From Pseudophaeobacter arcticus DSM 23566 (lineage in GTDB: Bacteria > Pseudomonadota > Alphaproteobacteria > Rhodobacterales > Rhodobacteraceae): a DNA stretch of 64,000 bases. A program made the position numbers and the translations under genes. This document shows positions 8,604 to 16,466 of this stretch, in pieces. The notes beneath the pieces are model-generated. The model did not search any database. It was not told the DNA's origin and was given only the letters and a program-made list of their open reading frames with translations. The first letter of the stretch is position 1, and the number at the start of each line of letters is the position of its first letter. The stretch covers positions 338,068-402,067 of the forward strand of contig NZ_KI421507.1 in assembly GCF_000473205.1 (NCBI RefSeq), given 5' to 3'.

Positions 8604-9929
8604 ATGACTGCTCCGCTCTTGCACATTTCTTCCGCAACCGATTGTCCGCAGCAAGCGGATACCGTTGTTATCGGCGGCGGTATCGTTGGGGTCAGCACCG
8701 CCTATTGGCTGGCGCGGGCTGGGCAAAAGGTTGTGCTGCTGGAAAAGGGACGTATCGGCGCCGAACAATCCAGCCGAAACTGGGGCTGGTGCCGACAGCA
8801 AAACCGGGATGCCCGTGAATTGCCATTGTCGCGTGTGAGCCTGTCTTTGTGGGAAGAGATGATGCAGGATTGCGGCGCTGAAATTGGCTTTCGCCGCTGT
8901 GGTTTGATCTATCTGTCCAACGATGAGGCCGAAATCGAAGGCTGGGCCCGGTGGGGACGTTTTGCCCGTGGCGAGGGTGTTGATACCCGGATGCTGACCG
9001 CCACAGAAGCAGCCGAACACGGGGCAGCCACTGGGCAGGCATGGAAGGGCGGTGTCTGGTCTCCGACCGATGGCATTGCGAACCCTGCCGCTGCTGCGCC
9101 GATGATTGCGCAGGGCATCGAGAAGCATGGTGGGATTGTCCTGCAGGGATGTGCGGCGCGCGGAGTTGAAACCAGCGGTGGGGCGGTCAGCGCCGTTGTG
9201 ACCGAAAAGGGGGGGATCCAGACCAAGCAGGTTGTCCTTTCTGGCGGCGCCTGGGCCGGCAGTTTCCTGCATCAGCTGGGTGTTTTCTTCCCGCAGTCCT
9301 CGGTGCGCAGTTCGATCCTTTCGGTGGCCCCTGGGGCGCAGGGGATTCCGGATGCGGTGCATACCAAAGAGGTCTCTGTTACCCGGCGCGGCGATGGTGG
9401 CTATACGCTGGCCATTTCGGGCCTGGCAAAGGTGGACCCAACCCCGCGTATGCTGCGTGGGTCCAAACACTTCCTGCCGATGTTCCTGCGGCGCTGGCGC
9501 TCTTTGGCCCCTGGTGGGGCGCAGGCCTGGCGGTCCGGTTTTGACGGTTTGAAAAAGTGGAAGCTGGATCAACCTACGCCGATGGAGCAGATGCGTATAT
9601 TGGACCCGCGCCCGGATGCGGGCACGATTGCAAAAACCCTGGCCTGTGGACGTCAGCTGTTTCCGGCTTTGCAAAAGGTGCCTCTGCAGGCCTCTTGGGC
9701 CAGCTATATCGACAGCACGCCAGACGGTGTACCTGTCATTGACAGTGACATCGGAGTACCGGGTCTGGCGCTGGCAGCTGGCTTGTCCGGGCATGGGTTT
9801 GGTATTGGCCCCGGTGTCGGCCACCTGATGGCGGATATGCTGTTGGGGCGGGCGCCAGTTACTGAAACCGCACAATACAAACTGTCCCGTTTTACACAGA
9901 GCCAATGGGGCAAAGTATCTGATTTCTGA
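8604..9929 (+). CDS. FAD-dependent oxidoreductase (DadA/DAO family)
   Basis: A soluble flavoenzyme of about 441 residues with an FAD-binding Rossmann motif near residues 24-29 (VVIGGGIVG), an SSRNWGWCRQQ segment next to the flavin site and the C-terminal GLSGHGFGIGPG motif of the glycine oxidase/D-amino-acid dehydrogenase family. ATG 8604 was chosen over the in-frame TTG at 8601. In the same 10 kb lie a second DAO protein, a [2Fe-2S] subunit and an FAD/BFD subunit. Either DAO protein could be the catalytic (beta) subunit of such a heteromeric amine/opine dehydrogenase. Substrate unknown. Confidence 0.85.
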   Translation: MTAPLLHISSATDCPQQADTVVIGGGIVGVSTAYWLARAGQKVVLLEKGRIGAEQSSRNWGWCRQQNRDARELPLSRVSLSLWEEMMQDCGAEIGFRRCGLIYLSNDEAEIEGWARWGRFARGEGVDTRMLTATEAAEHGAATGQAWKGGVWSPTDGIANPAAAAPMIAQGIEKHGGIVLQGCAARGVETSGGAVSAVVTEKGGIQTKQVVLSGGAWAGSFLHQLGVFFPQSSVRSSILSVAPGAQGIPDAVHTKEVSVTRRGDGGYTLAISGLAKVDPTPRMLRGSKHFLPMFLRRWRSLAPGGAQAWRSGFDGLKKWKLDQPTPMEQMRILDPRPDAGTIAKTLACGRQLFPALQKVPLQASWASYIDSTPDGVPVIDSDIGVPGLALAAGLSGHGFGIGPGVGHLMADMLLGRAPVTETAQYKLSRFTQSQWGKVSDF

Positions 9930-9931
9930 AA

Positions 9932-11035
9932 TCATGGGCTGAATCTTGCGATGTCAAAGGGCGCCAGCGGTGTGGCACATGCCCCCGTTGTGATAAGTTC
10001 CGCCATGGCGTCACCCACGCCAGGCCCAAGCTGGAAGCCATGTCCGCAAAAGCCAAAGGCATGAAAAAGGCCTTCGGTGGTGCCTGAAGGTCCCATCACC
10101 GGCAACATGTCTTGCACATAGCCCTCGACGCCAGACCATTGTCGAATAACTGTTGCCTGCCGAAGGGCGGGCGCCAGTTTAACAACCTCTTGTAACTGGT
10201 TTGACAGGTTGTGCGGATCAACCTTGGCAAATCCGTCTGCACCAACCTGAGTGCGCGCAACAGCGCCGCCAAAGACCACATTGCCGCGTTCGACTTGGCG
10301 CAAATAGGCCCCGTGTTGTTTTGACCAAACCCCAACGACAGGCAAAATGCGATGGGGCAGGGGCTCGGTGACACCCATTTGTGGCCCTGCCAAAGTGATT
10401 GGAACCTCTTCACCAAAGTGGCGCGCGATGTCAGGCCCCCATGCTCCGGCGCAATTCAAAAGCGTATCGGCGGAAAATGTTCCAACCGAGGTGACCACTT
10501 CAAAGCCGCTGGTCGTTTTGTTCATGTCAGAAACATGGGCCTGCTCGTGAATGGTCGCGCCACCGCGCAGAGCAGCCATTGCAAAGGCGGGGGCGATGAG
10601 GCGCGGGTTGGCAGATCCATCCTCCGGTGAGAAAGACGCCGCAATTGCACCTGGGCCCAAGCCCGGGAACCGTTTGCGAATGTCCCTTGGCTCCAGAACC
10701 TCTAGCTCAAGCCCCCAATCCAGCGCCTCTTTGCGAAATTGCTGCATCATACCCAGGCCATCGTGGTCAAAGATAAGCCGCAAATGCCCGGTTGCCCGGA
10801 ACTCGACATCTGTACCAAGCCAGTTTTCCAGCCTTGGCCAAAGCCCCAGTGAGCGATTGGCCAAGGGCATTTGCGGCAGGTAACGCCCTGACCGTCTGAT
10901 ATTCCCAAAAGAGGCCACCGTCGCACCGGCGCCAACGCAGCCGCGTTCAATCAGTGTCACGCGGACCCCGCGCCTGGTTAGAAAATACGCCGTGGCGGTT
11001 CCCATAAGACCGCCACCCAAGATCATCACATGCAC
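9932..11035 (-). CDS. FAD-dependent oxidoreductase (DAO family), second copy
   Basis: A second DAO-fold flavoenzyme, with MILGGGLMGTATAYFL as FAD motif and FGFCGHGFQLGPGVG near the C-terminus. It is convergent with the preceding flavoenzyme, with 2 nt between the stops. The frame is open up to ATG 11104, but GTG 11035 is preferred: AGGGGG lies 9 nt upstream and homologues usually begin a few residues before the Rossmann strand. A LysR-type dyad at 11106-11122 sits in its promoter region and recurs upstream of hyuA, suggesting that it belongs to the HyuAB pathway, perhaps as the substrate-oxidising subunit. Confidence 0.83.
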   Translation of the reverse strand: MHVMILGGGLMGTATAYFLTRRGVRVTLIERGCVGAGATVASFGNIRRSGRYLPQMPLANRSLGLWPRLENWLGTDVEFRATGHLRLIFDHDGLGMMQQFRKEALDWGLELEVLEPRDIRKRFPGLGPGAIAASFSPEDGSANPRLIAPAFAMAALRGGATIHEQAHVSDMNKTTSGFEVVTSVGTFSADTLLNCAGAWGPDIARHFGEEVPITLAGPQMGVTEPLPHRILPVVGVWSKQHGAYLRQVERGNVVFGGAVARTQVGADGFAKVDPHNLSNQLQEVVKLAPALRQATVIRQWSGVEGYVQDMLPVMGPSGTTEGLFHAFGFCGHGFQLGPGVGDAMAELITTGACATPLAPFDIARFSP

Positions 11036-11105
11036 AGCACAATACCCCCTGTCACTATCAAAGAGCGAACTATCACTTGCGTCAAAGACGGCTTTCTGCG
11101 ACATC

Positions 11106-11122
11106 CATAAGGATAGCCTATG
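11106..11122. promoter_or_regulatory. Putative LysR operator, copy 1
   Basis: An imperfect dyad CATAAG-N5-CCTATG holding the T-N11-A core (T11108, A11120). It lies between the divergent flavoenzyme and lysR genes, against the lysR ribosome site. The same 17-bp pattern recurs at 12023-12039. Confidence 0.6.
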
Positions 11123-11130
11123 GAGTTATG

Positions 11131-12027
11131 ATGCGCGCGCGCCAACTGGAAGTGTTTACAGCTGTCATGCGGATTGGCACGGTGACTGGTGCCGCCCGTA
11201 TGCTGAATATTTCGCAACCGGCCCTCAGCCAGGTCTTGCGTCACACCGAAGACGAGCTTGGCTTTCTGCTCTTTAGTCGCGAAAAGGGCCGTCTTCATCC
11301 CACACCCGAGGCGCTAGAGCTTTATCCCGATGCCGAACGCCTCTTTGCGGGTCTCGAAGGTCTGCGCCGCAAATCGACAGATCTGCGAAAGGGCCGGTCG
11401 GGACTCGTCCGTATCGCCGCTTCGGCACCGCCGTCGATGTCAGTTTTACCCAATGCGCTCAGCATGTTGAGGCAAAAACACCCAAATATTCAATTGCGGG
11501 TACATGTGGCCCCAATCAACACTTTGATAACTATGTTGCGGACAGGGGACGCGACCCTGGCCCTGGCGCTAGATGATCAAATGCCGCCAGACATATGTGC
11601 AGAAGTTATTGATATGACATCCTTTTGCTGCCTGATGTCGGCGCAGTCTGACCTGGTCAGCGCCTCCGAAGTCAGTTTTGATATGTTGGCGGATCGCACG
11701 GTCATTTCATACCGGACGCAAACCCGCCCCAGAGATGAATTGCAACAGGCGGCTCAGGTGCAGGGGCTAGGCTTTCAACCCGATTTGGAAATCGATTCCT
11801 CAATTACAGCGGTCGGGTTTGTTCAGGCGGGGTTAGGCGTGGCGCTGGTGGATGCGCTGCTGCCCTGGCATCAATTCCAGGGGGTAGAGGTGCGCCCTTT
11901 GGCAAACAGTCCAAAATTGCCCCTATCTCTATTGACGCTAAAGGACAGACCGCTTTCCCAGGCCGATCAGATCATGTCCGCTGAGCTACGGGCGATCTGT
12001 GAATTAGGCAATTCCGAACGAACATAA
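11131..12027 (+). CDS. LysR-family transcriptional regulator
   Basis: A 298-residue LTTR. The N-terminal winged HTH is plain (RQLEVFTAVMRIGTVTGAAR, then ISQPALSQVLRHTEDELG), followed by the periplasmic-binding-like effector domain. ATG 11131 was chosen because GGAG at 11122-11125 is well placed; the frame is open further upstream. It is divergent from one flavoenzyme and upstream of hyuA, with matching 17-bp dyads on both sides (the second overlaps its own stop codon). It most likely controls both directions and itself. Confidence 0.92.
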   Translation: MRARQLEVFTAVMRIGTVTGAARMLNISQPALSQVLRHTEDELGFLLFSREKGRLHPTPEALELYPDAERLFAGLEGLRRKSTDLRKGRSGLVRIAASAPPSMSVLPNALSMLRQKHPNIQLRVHVAPINTLITMLRTGDATLALALDDQMPPDICAEVIDMTSFCCLMSAQSDLVSASEVSFDMLADRTVISYRTQTRPRDELQQAAQVQGLGFQPDLEIDSSITAVGFVQAGLGVALVDALLPWHQFQGVEVRPLANSPKLPLSLLTLKDRPLSQADQIMSAELRAICELGNSERT

Positions 12028-12039
12028 GTCTGGCTTATG
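12023..12039. promoter_or_regulatory. Putative LysR operator, copy 2 (perfect dyad)
   Basis: A perfect dyad CATAAG-TCTGG-CTTATG with T-N11-A (T12025, A12037). It overlaps the lysR stop codon and lies about 80 bp upstream of the hyuA start. Five of six bases in the right arm and all six in the left match copy 1. Confidence 0.65.
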
Positions 12040-12073
12040 GTTTTCCGCAGTAAGCGTCTTGGACGATCTCCGC

Positions 12074-12104
12074 TCAATCTGTTCCCTTTGCGGCAACAGA
12101 TTGA
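12074..12104 (+). promoter_or_regulatory. 10-bp inverted repeat in the hyuA leader
   Basis: TCAATCTGTT (12074-12083) and AACAGATTGA (12095-12104) form a perfect stem with an 11-nt loop, directly before the ribosome site AAAGGA (12105-12110). It also fits a T-N11-A LysR half-site layout. It may act as DNA operator or as RNA hairpin. Confidence 0.5.
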
Positions 12105-12119
12105 AAAGGACGCAAACCT

Positions 12120-14186
12120 ATGGATGGGACAATCCCACATCGTGAAGACTGGAAGATCGGCGTCGATATTGGCGGCACCTTCATGGATTTCTGTGCGCTG
12201 GAAGTGAATTCTGGCCGTTTGGCAACTTTGAAAGTTTTGACCACCCCCGATGATCCGGGCGCAGAGCTGACCACAGGATTGTCGCTGCTGGAAGAGCGGG
12301 ATCAGCTTTTGCCTGAGACCGTGTCGCGGTTCGTGCATGGGACCACCGTTGGAATTAATACGGTGTTGCAGCGCAAAGGCGCCAAACTGGCGATGATTAC
12401 CAACGCCGGCTTTGAAGATGTGCTCGAGTTGGCGCGCCTGCGCATGCCCGACATGTATTCGCTGTTTTGCCACCGCGCCGAGCCACTTATTTCGCGCGAT
12501 CACATCTTTGGGGTCACCGCCCGGCTGAATGCCCAGGGCGAAGAGACCACCGCACTGGATGCGCGCTCTGTTGCACAAGCCATCCAAAAGGCGCTCTCGG
12601 CAGGGGCTGAGGGCATTATCGTCTCTTTTTTGCACAGCTGGCGAAACGATATGCATGAGCGGCAGGTGAAAGACATGATTTCGGAAATGGCTCCGAGCAT
12701 TTTTGCCTTCACCTCATCCGAGGTCTGGCCGGTGATCCGCGAGTACGAACGCGGCTGTACTGCAATTTTGAATGGCTATGTGCACCCGCGTGTCGCCGGA
12801 TATCTCGACGCGCTAGAGACGCGCTTGGCCAGCAAGAATATCCCGGCAAAGGCGTTGCTCACCAAATCAAACGGTGGCGTCATGAGCGCAGGCGACGGAC
12901 GTGAGAACTGCGTATCCATGCTGTTGTCAGGGTCGGCATCTGGTGTGACGGGCGCCGCCTGGTTGGCGCGTCAGGCAGGAGAGGATCGTATCCTGACCCT
13001 GGATATTGGCGGCACATCAGCCGATATCGCCCTGATTATCGACGGTGCGGCCAATTTTGGCACCGGTGAAATGATCGGTGATTTCCCGCTGTATATTCCA
13101 TCGGTCTCGGTCAGCTCGATTGCCATCGGTGGAGGCTCTATCGCGTCAGTTGATGCCCATGGCGTGTTGCGGGTGGGGCCGACCTCTGCTGGGTCCACTC
13201 CGGGGCCTGCCTGTTATGGGCGTGGTGGCACCGAGGCGACGGTGACAGATGCCATGGCTGTCTGCGGCTGGCTGGGGCACACGGACCTGGCATATGGGCA
13301 GCTCCGGATGGATCGAGATTTGGCCATTCAAGCCGTTGGAATGCTGGCTGCGCGGCTAGAGCGCAGTACCGAAGAAACGGCCCAGGCGATTTTGAATATC
13401 GCGCTGTCCGAAATGTTCGTCGAGGTCGAAAAGCTCGCGTCACGCGAAGGTGTCGACCTGAGGGAATTCACATTGCTGCCCTTTGGTGGTGGTGGCCCCA
13501 TGCTGGGCGCCTTCCTGGCAAACGATCTTGGTATGACACGGGTTCTTGCGCCCCGTCGCCCTGGCGTTGTTTCCGCGCTCGGGGGATTGGTGGCTGACCT
13601 GAGGGGGGATTTCATCCGCACCGTATTTGCAGGGCTTGATGATAAACTTGCCGCCACGCTAAAGGGTCATTTCACAGAGCTAGCCCAAGAAGGCCGCGAT
13701 TGGCTGACGAAGCAAGGCCATGATGGCCCCGCCGAGCTGCAGCTGACGGCTGATATGCGATATTCAGGTCAAAGCTTTGAGATCGAAGTTGCGCTCAAAC
13801 CAGAGTGGCTGGAGACAGCACAAGACATCGCTGAAGCCTTCCACCAAACCCATGCCCGCATGTATGACTTTGCGGATCCAGAGGGCTTGATTGAGGTGGT
13901 GAACCTTCGTCTGGCAATTGTTGGCGCCGGACCAAACCCTGAAATTCCGGCCCAAACCGTCACGTCCAGCACTGCAGAGCCACAAAAAATCGTCTCGGTC
14001 TACGCAGGTGGTTACCGCGATGTCCCTCTGTATGCGCGCGAGACCTTGTCTCCCGGTACGCGGCTGCAGGGACCGGCGATCGTTTCACAAGAAGACACGA
14101 CGCTGATCATTCCACAGGATTGCTCGGCAGAGGTTGATCCTGCTTCAAACATTGTTGTGCATTTCGAGGGCCCTGCTCATGACTGA
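12120..14186 (+). CDS. hyuA: Hydantoinase/oxoprolinase-family subunit A (HyuA-like)
   Basis: A 688-residue protein of the ATP-dependent hydantoinase/5-oxoprolinase A family. The N-terminus VDIGGTFMDFCALEV and the mid-protein LDIGGTSADIALI are the two actin/ASKHA-fold phosphate loops, and LPFGGGGPMLG marks the C-terminal part. AAAGGA is 9 nt before the ATG. With subunit B it should hydrolyse a cyclic amide (hydantoin, oxoproline or lactam such as pyrrolidone or caprolactam) at the cost of ATP. The last 8 nt overlap hyuB, which supports a stoichiometric complex. Known family members span several substrates, so the ring substrate here is open; the GabD-like gene downstream would suit a lactam giving a GABA-like acid. 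Confidence 0.92.
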   Translation: MDGTIPHREDWKIGVDIGGTFMDFCALEVNSGRLATLKVLTTPDDPGAELTTGLSLLEERDQLLPETVSRFVHGTTVGINTVLQRKGAKLAMITNAGFEDVLELARLRMPDMYSLFCHRAEPLISRDHIFGVTARLNAQGEETTALDARSVAQAIQKALSAGAEGIIVSFLHSWRNDMHERQVKDMISEMAPSIFAFTSSEVWPVIREYERGCTAILNGYVHPRVAGYLDALETRLASKNIPAKALLTKSNGGVMSAGDGRENCVSMLLSGSASGVTGAAWLARQAGEDRILTLDIGGTSADIALIIDGAANFGTGEMIGDFPLYIPSVSVSSIAIGGGSIASVDAHGVLRVGPTSAGSTPGPACYGRGGTEATVTDAMAVCGWLGHTDLAYGQLRMDRDLAIQAVGMLAARLERSTEETAQAILNIALSEMFVEVEKLASREGVDLREFTLLPFGGGGPMLGAFLANDLGMTRVLAPRRPGVVSALGGLVADLRGDFIRTVFAGLDDKLAATLKGHFTELAQEGRDWLTKQGHDGPAELQLTADMRYSGQSFEIEVALKPEWLETAQDIAEAFHQTHARMYDFADPEGLIEVVNLRLAIVGAGPNPEIPAQTVTSSTAEPQKIVSVYAGGYRDVPLYARETLSPGTRLQGPAIVSQEDTTLIIPQDCSAEVDPASNIVVHFEGPAHD

Positions 14187-16170
14187 TAAAATGACACTGC
14201 GCGTTTTGGCGAACCATGCCCGCGCCGCAGCCGAAAACATGGCGCATACGCTGCACCGTACTGCGCATTCGGCCTTTGTAAAAGAAACACAGGATTTCAC
14301 CGTCATGCTGATGGATCGGCGGGGTGATACCTTTGCGGTTCCAATGGAGCTTGGCGCGACCTGGTATCCCGGTCTGACCTATGGCCGCGCTATTGATATG
14401 GTCGGGGACTATCGGCCGGGTGATATCGCCTTTACCAATGATCCCTATTCGGGCCATGTCGCAACACATGCCCCCGATACCCACCTTTGGAAACCGGTGT
14501 TCAGTGAAGGCGAAATTGTTGCCTGGACGGGCGGCCATATTCACAACACCGATATGGGGGGGGCTGTGCCTGCCTCTCTCAGCCGGTCGCTGACAGAGGT
14601 CCACCAGGAGGGTCTTCGCTTTCCGCCCATGAAGCTGGTGCGTGAAGGTCAGTTTGATGAGACGCTGATGCGGATCATGGAAACCAATGTTCGTAAGCCC
14701 GCGCTGAATATCGGGGACATCAAGGCGCTTGTGGGGGCCTTGAATACCGGTGAACGCAAAGTGCAGGCGATGATCCAGAGGTTTGGCAAAACGGGCTTTG
14801 TCGATGGTGTGTCCCTGTTGATGGACCAGGCAGAAGCAGAAGCACGGGCAATCCTGCGGGCCATCCCGGACGGGGACTACATCTTTGCGGACTATGCCGA
14901 CGAAGACAGCGATGCGGGCAACCCTTGTCGATTGCATCTGAAGCTCAGCATCCAGGGTGACGAAGCCATTCTTGATTTCTCAGGTTCTGATCCGCAACTG
15001 GGCTCGTCTTTGAATGTTCCTTCGGGGGGGGATCCGCGTCATACGATACTATTGGTGGGCGTCTACTATGTGCTTTACACCCTGAATCCGCAGATTTTGC
15101 TGAACACGGGCCTGACACGCGCCTTTACCTGCATCACCCCCGAAGGCTCGGTGCTGAACCCGGTTGCACCGGCGGCGGTGGGGATGCGGTCTTTGACCTG
15201 TGCCCGGCTGCGGTCGGTCATTTTTGGAGCCTTTGCCCAGGCCATTCCCGATAAAATGCCCGCAGCCCCTGCGGGAAACAACTGCATCTTGAATGTCATG
15301 ACACGCGACGAGCGCCACCAGAGAACGGTGATTGCAGCAGTAAACCCGGTTGTGGGCGGCGGCGGCGGGATGCCTCACCGCGATGGGACCAACGGGTCCG
15401 GCGCAGATGCAGCCTATCTCAAAAACACGCCAATTGAGATAACCGAAACCGAGGTTCCCGTAGAGTTCCTGCGATATGGCCTTGCTCAGGATACCGGTGG
15501 GGCAGGGCAATGGCGCGGCGGCCTTGCGACGGAACTCTCCTTTCGCGTCTTTGCGCCCGACACACGGATTACCGCGCGAAACCGAGATCGTTCAAAGTTC
15601 CGGCCTTGGGGCATCCTGGGCGGGCAATCCGCTGGCCTGGCGCATATGATATTGAACCCTGACCAGCCCGCAGAAACGGATCTGGGCAACCGGGACACGG
15701 CCGTGTTGCAACCTGGTGACGTTCTGATGATACGCTCTGCCGGCGGTGGCGGGCGTGGTGACCCATACCTGCGGGATCCAAAACGCGTGGCGCGCGATGT
15801 TGCTTGTGGCTATGTCTCGCAGGCGGCCGCGGCACAGGACTACGGTGTCGTCATCGACAAAGGCGTTGTTGATGAAAAAGAAACACAGGCCCTGCGTCAA
15901 AGCCGTCCGTTGCGCGACACCATGTTCCATTTTGGAGCGGAGCGGACTGCCTATGAAACGCAATGGACCGATGCCGCCTATGAGGCTCTGAACAAGACCC
16001 TGGGCGCGCTGCCTATTCACTGGCGTTTCTTCACCAAAACCGAAGTCTTCGCGCGTATGACAGACCGCAAGGGTGCTGAGGGTGTAGAGGCGGCGCTGGC
16101 CGAGATCTGCACGCGTTTCCCAGAGCTTGCCGCGCTACTTGAGCAGCATAAACACCAGGGTGAGGCATGA
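14179..16170 (+). CDS. hyuB: Hydantoinase/oxoprolinase-family subunit B (HyuB-like)
   Basis: A protein of about 663 residues of the HyuB family, partner of HyuA. Diagnostic stretches are GDIAFTNDPYSGHVATHAPD, the GGHIHNTDMGG His/Asp cluster probably at the active site, and the C-terminal SAGGGGRGDPY motif. ATG 14179 was chosen because it overlaps the hyuA stop by 8 nt; a longer frame exists upstream inside hyuA. The next gene starts within its stop (ATGA). Cytoplasmic. Confidence 0.92.
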   Translation: MTDKMTLRVLANHARAAAENMAHTLHRTAHSAFVKETQDFTVMLMDRRGDTFAVPMELGATWYPGLTYGRAIDMVGDYRPGDIAFTNDPYSGHVATHAPDTHLWKPVFSEGEIVAWTGGHIHNTDMGGAVPASLSRSLTEVHQEGLRFPPMKLVREGQFDETLMRIMETNVRKPALNIGDIKALVGALNTGERKVQAMIQRFGKTGFVDGVSLLMDQAEAEARAILRAIPDGDYIFADYADEDSDAGNPCRLHLKLSIQGDEAILDFSGSDPQLGSSLNVPSGGDPRHTILLVGVYYVLYTLNPQILLNTGLTRAFTCITPEGSVLNPVAPAAVGMRSLTCARLRSVIFGAFAQAIPDKMPAAPAGNNCILNVMTRDERHQRTVIAAVNPVVGGGGGMPHRDGTNGSGADAAYLKNTPIEITETEVPVEFLRYGLAQDTGGAGQWRGGLATELSFRVFAPDTRITARNRDRSKFRPWGILGGQSAGLAHMILNPDQPAETDLGNRDTAVLQPGDVLMIRSAGGGGRGDPYLRDPKRVARDVACGYVSQAAAAQDYGVVIDKGVVDEKETQALRQSRPLRDTMFHFGAERTAYETQWTDAAYEALNKTLGALPIHWRFFTKTEVFARMTDRKGAEGVEAALAEICTRFPELAALLEQHKHQGEA

Positions 16171-16466
16171 CGGGACGATTGCACCGCCTGACAGCGATCC
16201 AGCGGCCAAGTATCGAATTTATGTTCGATGGTCAGCCGGTGTCAGGCCTGCAGGGCGATACGATACTCACTGCAATATTGTCCCACCGGGGGGCGCTGCG
16301 CGAGGCTGAGTTTGGACCGGAACACCGTGCCGGGTTTTGCCTGATGGGGGCCTGCCAAGACTGCTGGGTTTGGCAAGAAGAGGGGCGCCGCTTGCGTGCC
16401 TGCTCTACGGAATTGCAAGCGGGTCTGCGACTAAGGTCGAAAGCCCCCGATGGATGGGTGTCATGA
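16167..16466 (+). CDS. [2Fe-2S] ferredoxin-like subunit of an amine/opine dehydrogenase
   Basis: A 99-residue small electron-transfer subunit. Cys58, Cys63, Cys66 and Cys79 give the C-x4-C-x2-C-x12-C spacing of a plant-type [2Fe-2S] ferredoxin domain, within GFCLMGACQDCWV. Proteins like this are the gamma subunit of D-hydroxyproline dehydrogenase, hydrogen-cyanide synthase (HcnA) and the N-terminal part of sarcosine or opine oxidase alpha chains. It overlaps both hyuB and the following FAD subunit by 4 nt, so all are translated together. It probably relays electrons between the FAD centres. Confidence 0.85.
   Translation: MTGRLHRLTAIQRPSIEFMFDGQPVSGLQGDTILTAILSHRGALREAEFGPEHRAGFCLMGACQDCWVWQEEGRRLRACSTELQAGLRLRSKAPDGWVS

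Noticed and set aside
8571..9935. A 454-codon open frame on the minus strand opposite the first flavoenzyme
   Set aside because: The plus-strand frame has FAD motifs and normal family length; the minus product is Arg/Gln/Pro-rich without motifs, a usual shadow of GC-rich coding DNA.
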